From: Acidaminobacterium chupaoyuni
GTDB lineage: Bacteria; Bacillota; Clostridia; Oscillospirales; Butyricicoccaceae
Direction: 5' to 3' (one strand)
DNA: 64,000 nucleotides
Assembly (NCBI GenBank): GCA_047936785.1
Contig: CP176394.1
Shown here: in pieces, positions 58,516 to 64,000 of the stretch
How positions within the stretch are numbered: position 1 is the first letter of the stretch
Layout: each line of letters opens with the position of its first letter
The notes under the pieces: generated by a model
What the model was told of the DNA's origin: nothing
What the model saw: only the letters and a program-made list of their open reading frames with translations
Database searches by the model: none
Program-made: the position numbers and the translations under genes

Positions 58516-59175
58516 ATGATGAATTTTGAAACGGTCAAAAACGATGAAACCATTCGCGCCTATCTGCAAAAGGGCAATGAGGTGCTGGGTGTTGTGGGCT
58601 TCACAGAGCATGGCTTTGCCCATGCCGGCATCTGCGCCAAACAGGCGTCTGATCTGCTGCTGAAGCTGGGCTATGAGCCGCGCGTGGCGGAACTGGCCCG
58701 CATTGCGGGTTATCTTCATGATATCGGCAACTGCATCAACCGCAATGACCATGCCCATACGGGCGCGCTGATGGCCTTTCAGCTGTTGAGCCGCCTGGGG
58801 ATGAACGCCGAAGAGGTGGCCGAGGTGATCGCCGCCATCGGCAATCATGATGAACACACAGGCACAGCCGTCAGCCCCATTTCGGCCGCGCTGATTCTGG
58901 CGGATAAATGCGATGTGCGCAGAAGCCGCGTGAGAAAGGTCAGCACCGTGGAAACGGATATCCACGACCGCGTCAATTATGCCGTTGATCGCGCCGAGCT
59001 GCTGCTGGATGTGGAAAACAAGAAAATAACCCTTTCCCTTTCCATCGATACTTCCATCAGCGCGGTGATGGATTATTTTGAGATCTTCTTAACGCGTATG
59101 CTGATGTGCCGTAAGGCGGCTGAATTTTTACAGCTGAAATTTCAGCTTCGCATCAACGAAACACAGCTTTTATAA
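58516..59175 (+). CDS. HD-domain phosphohydrolase
   Basis: 219 aa. HD superfamily: FTEHGFAHAGI supplies the first His (about 34), AGYLHDIGNCINRNDHAHTG the HD pair (about 75), and GNHDEHTGTAVSPISAALILADKCDVRR the later metal ligands (about 116-140). The C-terminus is a helical domain ending in an amphipathic segment. Substrate (nucleotide or cyclic dinucleotide) unknown. Either of two adjacent ATGs (58516, 58519) could be used after GGAGG. The AlaX-type gene follows 30 bp later. Confidence 0.85.
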   Translation: MMNFETVKNDETIRAYLQKGNEVLGVVGFTEHGFAHAGICAKQASDLLLKLGYEPRVAELARIAGYLHDIGNCINRNDHAHTGALMAFQLLSRLGMNAEEVAEVIAAIGNHDEHTGTAVSPISAALILADKCDVRRSRVRKVSTVETDIHDRVNYAVDRAELLLDVENKKITLSLSIDTSISAVMDYFEIFLTRMLMCRKAAEFLQLKFQLRINETQLL

Positions 59176-59205
59176 GATAAAAATATTCAAAAAGGAAAAA
59201 GTAAA

Positions 59206-60411
59206 ATGGAAATTACAAAGCGTATATTTGATGAACAGCCCATGCTGGGGGAAATCGATACAGAGATCCTGCGCACAAAGCCCGTGAAAGAGGGGGTTCT
59301 GGTTTGTTTGAGCCAGACGATCTTTTTCCCCAGAGGGGGCGGTCAGCCCTGCGAAGCGGGCACCCTGGGGGAAGAGGCCGTGCTGGATGTTTTTGAAGAA
59401 GAGGGCACCATCTGGCATCTGGTGAAAAAGCTGCCCTGCGAAACGCCGCTGAAATGCAGAATTTCACTGGAGCAGCGCCACGACCATATGCAGCAGCATT
59501 CGGCTCAGCATTTGCTTTCGGCGGTCATCGATCAGCTTTGCGGCGTTCCCACAGTGATCGCCAGAATCGAAAAAGAATCTTCCCATATCGAACTGGCCGC
59601 GCCTTTAACAGAAGAACAGCTGATGGCCGTGATGAAGAAAGCCCGCGAGATCACGCGGGCGGCGCTGCCGTTTTGCTGCACCTATCATACGCCCGAAGAA
59701 GCGGCCAAAAGAACGGTGCGCGGCAAGATTACCCCGCATGAGCGCATCCGTCTGGTGGAAATCGAAGGGTTCGATTGCAATGCCTGCGGCGGCACCCATT
59801 GCGCCGATACCGCCGACACGGCGCCCATCCGCCTGATCGGCAGCAAGATGGTGCGCGGGGTCTATCGCCTTTATTTTGTGGCGGGGGCCCGGGCCGAAGA
59901 ATATGAAGCCATGGCCGATCTGCGCGTTTTGCGGCTGGGGACGCTGGCGGGAACGGGAACACCGGCGGAAACCGAAGAGAAGATCTGCCGTGCTTTCCGG
60001 CGGGCGGAAGAACTGGAGGAAGAATGCCGCATCCTGAAAGAAAAAGCGCTGGCCGCCGAAGAACAGCTGTTATGGGCCAAGGCGCGGCCCGCGGCTCACG
60101 GACGCTTTATTTTCGCGGCCGGTGAAGACCGCGAAACCAAAGAACTCAAGGCGCTTTGCGACAGGCTCACGGCCGAAGAAGCGGTGTTTGCGGCGCTGAC
60201 CTGCCGCCAAGGCGATCAGCTGACTTTGCTGATGGCGCAGCAGAAAAATCTGACGGCGGCAGACTTGGGCCGCCGGATGAAAGATTTTTTGGCAAAGCAT
60301 AACGGCAAAGGCGGCGGCAGCAAGATCGCGGCCCAAGGGATGATCCCCTATACCGCCGAAGCGGCGGAAGATTTTCGAGCTCTGGCAGAACAGATCGCCG
60401 CAGGGGAATAA
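59206..60411 (+). CDS. AlaX-type alanyl-tRNA editing protein with DHHA1 domain
   Basis: 401 aa. A free-standing editing factor that hydrolyses misacylated Ser/Gly-tRNA-Ala. TQ-like FFPRGGGQPCEAG (about 42), zinc ligands in HMQQHSAQHLLSAV (about 94-104) and CNACGGTHCADT (about 187-195). A coiled coil (about 260-290) leads into a C-terminal DHHA1 domain containing GGGSKIAAQG. The length matches long AlaX (about 400). It follows the HD gene with AAAAAGG. Confidence 0.93.
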   Translation: MEITKRIFDEQPMLGEIDTEILRTKPVKEGVLVCLSQTIFFPRGGGQPCEAGTLGEEAVLDVFEEEGTIWHLVKKLPCETPLKCRISLEQRHDHMQQHSAQHLLSAVIDQLCGVPTVIARIEKESSHIELAAPLTEEQLMAVMKKAREITRAALPFCCTYHTPEEAAKRTVRGKITPHERIRLVEIEGFDCNACGGTHCADTADTAPIRLIGSKMVRGVYRLYFVAGARAEEYEAMADLRVLRLGTLAGTGTPAETEEKICRAFRRAEELEEECRILKEKALAAEEQLLWAKARPAAHGRFIFAAGEDRETKELKALCDRLTAEEAVFAALTCRQGDQLTLLMAQQKNLTAADLGRRMKDFLAKHNGKGGGSKIAAQGMIPYTAEAAEDFRALAEQIAAGE

Positions 60412-60488
60412 AGCATAAAACGACAGCGGGAAACGACCTGCTTTGCGCCATGCTTTTGTTATGATGGAAAGGCGGGGCGCTGCAAGAT

Positions 60489-60525
60489 AAAAAAAGGGCA
60501 ACAGCCACGGCTGCTGCCCTTTTTT
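60489..60525. terminator. Bidirectional terminator after the AlaX-type gene
   Basis: AAAAAAAGGGCAACAGC/GCTGCTGCCCTTTTT with loop CACG (one mismatch). It overlaps the last bases of the converging XRE gene. Confidence 0.85.
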
Positions 60526-60781
60526 ATTCTTCTTCAAACAGTTTCACAAGTGGGATTTTTAAAGTGTCGGAAAGCAAAAACAAGGTGTTCAGCGAAATCC
60601 CTTTTAAGGTGGTTCCGTTGTTTGCCTCGATCTGGCTTAAAAACGACCAGCTGATGCCCATGGCCTCGGCCAGCTGTTCTTGAGTCAGGCCTCGTATCTT
60701 GCGGTAATAAGCAATTCTCAGGCCGAGAAGACGATATTTTTCACGATATCGCTCTTTTGATTCTTCGTGCAATCTCCCCAC
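60524..60781 (-). CDS. Small XRE-family regulator
   Basis: 85 aa from a GTG after GAGGAAGG. A basic N-terminal helix (EESKERYREKYRLLGLRIAYY), then a standard helix-turn-helix: LTQEQLAEAMGISWSFLSQIEAN and SLNTLFLLSDTLKIPLVKLF. No effector domain. It is divergent from a 62-aa gene, and the shared region carries two ACTAACAGNGA repeats that could be its sites. Confidence 0.9.
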   Translation of the reverse strand: MGRLHEESKERYREKYRLLGLRIAYYRKIRGLTQEQLAEAMGISWSFLSQIEANNGTTLKGISLNTLFLLSDTLKIPLVKLFEEE

Positions 60782-60846
60782 ATCCTTCCTCTTATGATAC
60801 TAACAGGGATAGAAATGAAACAGTACAGCCTGAAAGTGATATAATA

Positions 60847-60875
60847 TTTACTAACAGCGAGTAATATGCTATAGT
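60847..60875 (+). promoter_or_regulatory. Promoter of the 62-aa gene
   Basis: -35 TTTACT, 17-bp spacer, -10 TATAGT. The spacer contains TACTAACAGCGA, repeated as TACTAACAGGGA near 60799 in front of the XRE gene. Confidence 0.65.
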
Positions 60876-60937
60876 AAGAACATCAAACCGGAAGATAATT
60901 GGAAAATGCAAGTTTTCATCGGAAGGGGAAAGAGGCC

Positions 60938-61126
60938 ATGGATCATCAGAAAAAATGGGAATATATTGATTTGATTTCCCGTTATTCCGATCGTTATGGA
61001 AACCAGCTGCTGGCGCTGATGGAAAGATTTCAGGTGGAAAGCCTGCGCGAGATCACCGAGGAACAGGCAAAAGAGTTTTGGCAGAGGCTCAAAGAAAAAG
61101 AACAGGGAACAGAAAGAAACGATTAA
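60938..61126 (+). CDS. 62-aa helical protein, unknown
   Basis: The ATG follows GGAAGGGGAAAGAGG. The protein is charged and helical (WEYIDLISRYSDRYGNQLLAL, read as LISRYSDRYGNQLLAL; ITEEQAKEFWQRLKEKEQ). It lacks membrane or secretion signals. It is divergent from the XRE regulator. The second half recalls small helical tails of phage or recombination proteins, but no family is recognised. Confidence 0.75.
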   Translation: MDHQKKWEYIDLISRYSDRYGNQLLALMERFQVESLREITEEQAKEFWQRLKEKEQGTERND

Positions 61127-61153
61127 GGTTTTGCCTTAATCGTTCTTTTTTTG
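61118..61153. terminator. Bidirectional terminator over two stop codons
   Basis: AACGATTAAGG/CCTTAATCGTT with a TTTTG loop, then TCTTTTTTT. The stop codons of the 62-aa gene and of gerAB lie inside its two arms. Confidence 0.88.
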
Positions 61154-62203
61154 CGCTCTTTTTTTCAGGGACAGGCAGATCGCCCACATGACCGCAAGCC
61201 CCAAAGGCGCGATCCAGCCGTAAGTCAGCGGGAAACGATCTAAAAAGGCGAAAAGCGAGGCGGAAGAGGGAAAGATGAAAAGCGGAAGCGCAAACAGAAG
61301 GGGAAGCTGCAGCAGAGATACTTTTTCGGGGGAAAGATGCAGCAGCGGCGCCAGAGCCTGGCTGGTGAAGGCAAAGGTGATGGTGGTTTTCGAAAAGCGC
61401 GAAAGCAAATAGAAGGAAAGCACGAAAACTTCAAACCGCTGGAAAAAATTGCCCAGCGAAACAAGGCCCGCCACGGCATAAGAGGGAAAATAATAGCTTT
61501 TCAGCGCGGGGAGCCCCAAAACAACAAGGTTTTTGGCAAAAATAAGGGAAAGCATCCCGGCGGCAAAAAGCACTGCTCCGACAGCCTGCTTGCGGGGCTG
61601 TCGCAGCGTCAGCGGGAAAAACAAAAGCATGGGGTAGATCAGCTCGCAATAAGGGAAAAAAAGCAGCGAAACCGAAGGGCGCGCCAGCTTTTGCGGAGAC
61701 TGAAAAAGCGGAAGAAGATGGGTGAGATCGAATTGCGGAACACTGATGACAAGCGAGACCACCAGAATGGAAAAAATAACGGGGAAGACCATTTGCGCGG
61801 CGCGGCCCATGGCATGAAGCCCGCTGCGCTGAAACAGCAGCATGGTGCTCAGCAGAAAAAACGCGATCAGCGACGGCTGCGTGGCGGGCAGCGAAGATTC
61901 CGCAAGAAAACACAGGGTGATGCGCAAAGATAAAACGGAAGAACCAAGCGCGGCAAGGCCCAGAAACAGCCGAAAAAAGCCTTTGAGAAAAGCGGGCAGC
62001 GGCGCGAAAACATCCTGAAGCGAAGAGCAGTTTTTGGTGAGCGAAAACAGGCAGAACAGAAGCGGCAAAAATAACAGCGCGCCCAGTAAAAAAGCAGCCC
62101 AGCCATCCCGCAGCGGCAGAGAGCTTAAAACGGAAGCGTTGCCCACGCAAAACAGCGTGAGAAGACAAAACATGGCATGGGAAGAAAGAGAAGTACGCTC
62201 CAT
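61136..62203 (-). CDS. gerAB: Spore germination permease GerAB-like
   Basis: 355 aa, ten membrane segments, APC-type fold. The B subunit of a GerA germinant receptor, thought to bind the nutrient germinant in the spore inner membrane. It begins MERTSLSSHAMFCLLTLFCV; LLFFPYCELIYPMLLFF (about 185) and YYFPSYAVAGLVSLGNFFQRFE (read as LVSLGNFFQRFE, about 255) are family-like. The start is chosen at 62203, where ATG overlaps the gerAC stop (TAATG). Confidence 0.88.
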   Translation of the reverse strand: MERTSLSSHAMFCLLTLFCVGNASVLSSLPLRDGWAAFLLGALLFLPLLFCLFSLTKNCSSLQDVFAPLPAFLKGFFRLFLGLAALGSSVLSLRITLCFLAESSLPATQPSLIAFFLLSTMLLFQRSGLHAMGRAAQMVFPVIFSILVVSLVISVPQFDLTHLLPLFQSPQKLARPSVSLLFFPYCELIYPMLLFFPLTLRQPRKQAVGAVLFAAGMLSLIFAKNLVVLGLPALKSYYFPSYAVAGLVSLGNFFQRFEVFVLSFYLLSRFSKTTITFAFTSQALAPLLHLSPEKVSLLQLPLLFALPLFIFPSSASLFAFLDRFPLTYGWIAPLGLAVMWAICLSLKKRAQKKND

Positions 62204-63300
62204 TATTTCACCCCCTTGAGCATGGTGCGCCCCGAGCCGCCCAGCGTGCAATCCACCTCCACCTGAATCGGCAGCGTGGGATAGATCGAGCGCCAGTTTT
62301 GAGAAAGCTCTTTCCACTGGCGGGGCATCTTTTTAGAAAAAGTTCGGCCGATGCCGATGGAATCGGCCCGATATTCCTGCTGGAGAACAGCAAGCGTTTC
62401 GGCGAGCTGCTTTTGCAGGGTCTCGGCGCAAAGCGCTTCCGCTTGTTCGGCCGATTCAAAAACAGTGCTTTCTTCTTCCGCCAGGCGGGCGCGAACCGAA
62501 AGCCGAACCACGGCCGAAGGCTTGCCGTCGTTCCATTGGGGAATGATCTTGCATCGGCTGCGGAAAAGCGTGAAAGAAACATCTTCAGAAGCCATTTCCA
62601 AAAGCCCTTCCTGCCGCGCGTTGCGCATCAACAAAAGAAGACGCGTTTGCGGGGTATCCAAAAACCCCGCCAGGCGGTCTTCGCGAAAGATCGCGGTGCC
62701 GTCGAAATAGGCGTTGGGTTCGTCTTTGGGGTCGTTTATCACATTGGCTGCCGGCAAAACAGGGTCAATGCCCACTTCATTCAGATCGGATTGGAAATGA
62801 TAAAAGGGCATGTCGATCACCGCCGAGCTGGGTGAGCTTCCACCCGCCATTTTGGAAAATTCATAGCTGGCCAGATCTTCTGTGGAAGGCTGGGGCAGCA
62901 GCAGATCGGCCGCTGTATCGGCCCGTGAGATCAGGGGGCGCAGAGAAAGCGCAATGGATTTTTGGCGACTGGTAAAATCGACGATGGCGGCGACCCCCTG
63001 CTTGGCCACATCTTCGCTGATGACCAGCGACTGTGCGTGGCCATAATAAAAGGTGCGGCCCGTCTGGGCCTGCGCGGCGCGCCCCGCCGAAAGCAGCGAA
63101 GCGCCTTCACTGGCGATGAACCGCGGCATGACCTTGCCTTCTTCCTGAAGCCCCACCAGTTCATGGGTGATGCGGTAACCCTTTTCGGAAAAATCGACGG
63201 CGGCGCCCGAAATGATGGAAAGCGAATCGGTTTCGCGCTGATCGGTGCATCCCGACAGGAGCATCAGGCATAAGAGCAGCAGCAGACTAATTTTTTTCAT
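62203..63300 (-). CDS. gerAC: Spore germination lipoprotein GerAC-like
   Basis: 365 aa lipoprotein: signal peptide with lipobox LLSGC (Cys about 18) followed by the Ger(x)C domains. SIISGAAVDFSEKGYRITHELV, FYYGHAQSLVISEDVAKQG and the C-terminal RTFSKKMPRQWKELSQNW (about 325) are typical. It is translationally coupled on both sides: its start overlaps gerAA by 14 bp and its stop overlaps gerAB. Confidence 0.93.
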   Translation of the reverse strand: MKKISLLLLLCLMLLSGCTDQRETDSLSIISGAAVDFSEKGYRITHELVGLQEEGKVMPRFIASEGASLLSAGRAAQAQTGRTFYYGHAQSLVISEDVAKQGVAAIVDFTSRQKSIALSLRPLISRADTAADLLLPQPSTEDLASYEFSKMAGGSSPSSAVIDMPFYHFQSDLNEVGIDPVLPAANVINDPKDEPNAYFDGTAIFREDRLAGFLDTPQTRLLLLMRNARQEGLLEMASEDVSFTLFRSRCKIIPQWNDGKPSAVVRLSVRARLAEEESTVFESAEQAEALCAETLQKQLAETLAVLQQEYRADSIGIGRTFSKKMPRQWKELSQNWRSIYPTLPIQVEVDCTLGGSGRTMLKGVK

Positions 63301-64000
63301 GTCTGTCCTCCGAAAGAAACCGCCCGAACCCGCGCATGAACCGCCAGGGATAGCGGATATAAGAATCTTCGTGGCGGTCGGCCAAAGGCGCGGCCTGGCT
63401 TAAAACAGGCACCCCGAACGAAGAAAGGCTGCAAAGATGGGCCAGCAGCGTCAGCATACCCAAAAGATAACCGTAAAGCCCCAGCCACCCGGCCATCAGC
63501 AAAAGCAGAAACCGCCATAGCAAAATGGAGCCTATCAGGCGCGGCATCATCAGCCCGGTGATGCCCGAAAACGCCACGATGATCACCATGGGCGCGCTGA
63601 TGAAACGCGCATCCACCGCCGCCTGCCCCACCACCAGCGCGCCCACGATGGAAAGCGCCGTGCCGATGCCGGAAGGCGTGCGCGAGCCGGATTCACGCAA
63701 AATTTCAAAAGCGCCCAGCAGCAGAAGCGATTCGAAAAACGAAGAAAACGGAACCCCTTCGCGGGCGCTGGAAATGGAAAACAGCAGCGGCGCGGGCAGC
63801 ATTTCGCGGTGATAGGTGATCAGCGCCACATAAACCGGCACGATGGAAAGCGAGAAGAAAAACCCCAGAATGCGGATCATGCGGCCGATGGCGGCATAAT
63901 GCCAGCTGACATAATAATCTTCGCTGCTTTGGAACTGTTCCATCAGGATATAGGGCGCCGTCAGCACCACGGGGGAACCATCCACCAAAATGGCGGCGCG
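63287..64000 (-). CDS. gerAA: Spore germination protein GerAA-like, C-terminal part
   Basis: Partial: the 5' end lies beyond the window. The visible 237 residues begin RAAILVDGSPVVLTAPYIL and hold the GerA membrane domain of about five helices. FESLLLLGAFEILRESGSRTP, GALVVGQAAVDARFISAPMV and FSGITGLMMPRLIGSILLWR (each conserved in the family) support the call. The gene order A-C-B is one of the common arrangements. This subunit oligomerises and probably forms the ion channel. Confidence 0.93.
   Translation of the reverse strand, partial: RAAILVDGSPVVLTAPYILMEQFQSSEDYYVSWHYAAIGRMIRILGFFFSLSIVPVYVALITYHREMLPAPLLFSISSAREGVPFSSFFESLLLLGAFEILRESGSRTPSGIGTALSIVGALVVGQAAVDARFISAPMVIIVAFSGITGLMMPRLIGSILLWRFLLLLMAGWLGLYGYLLGMLTLLAHLCSLSSFGVPVLSQAAPLADRHEDSYIRYPWRFMRGFGRFLSEDRHEKN

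Overview
The window looks like a chromosome segment of a spore-forming, fairly GC-rich member of the Clostridia. The evidence is a GerA-type germinant receptor operon at the right edge, a sodium-pumping oxaloacetate decarboxylase, a DUF1836 regulator, a reverse rubrerythrin with an Rrf2 regulator, and a queT gene with a leader resembling the preQ1-III riboswitches known mainly from Ruminococcaceae. The genus cannot be fixed from sequence alone. Most genes are ordinary, densely packed housekeeping or metabolic operons with strong AGGAGG-type ribosome sites and TTGACA-N17-TATAAT promoters.

Left third (1-23,400): a minus-strand envelope operon (DUF1836 regulator, NfeD-like protein, 33-aa membrane peptide, flotillin) driven by two near-identical promoters; DegV divergent from a TetR regulator; a large transglutaminase-like protein; a cutC-ROK kinase-nagA operon; rpsO-pnp-M16 peptidase; proBA; queT with a candidate riboswitch; a Cof-type HAD phosphatase next to a degenerate methionine-synthase-like protein; an S41 protease; argS; and a DUF1934 protein.

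Middle (23,600-41,000): oadA-oadG-biotin carrier-oadB; an RluA-type pseudouridine synthase; a lysine riboswitch controlling an APC permease and an amidohydrolase; small ArsC-like, DUF896 and DUF3592-type genes; a three-copy ~90-bp repeat; an AI-2E-type permease; an iron alcohol dehydrogenase with a long leader; and a D-aminoacylase with a partner serine hydrolase, for use of D-amino-acid compounds.

Accessory island (about 41,200-44,680): SHOCT-tailed membrane proteins, an XRE regulator beside a perfect 28-bp palindrome, and small unknown proteins. Much of it is AT-rich, and related repeat modules follow three of the genes.

Right third: Rrf2-reverse rubrerythrin; tRNA-Leu(CAG); overlapping alternative hairpins; then the most notable locus, a two-component system heading an eight-gene dlt-like operon (46,418-54,902). 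It encodes a DltA-like adenylating enzyme, a fold-III PLP decarboxylase, a DltC-like carrier protein, an AlgI-size MBOAT and two SGNH proteins. The extra PLP enzyme between the adenylation and carrier genes suggests that the envelope is decorated with a decarboxylated amino acid rather than, or as well as, D-alanine. After it come a UMF1-type transporter, a LysM/G5/M23 endopeptidase with WalR-like boxes, an HD protein, an AlaX-type editing protein, a small XRE/62-aa pair and the gerA operon, whose gerAA runs off the window.
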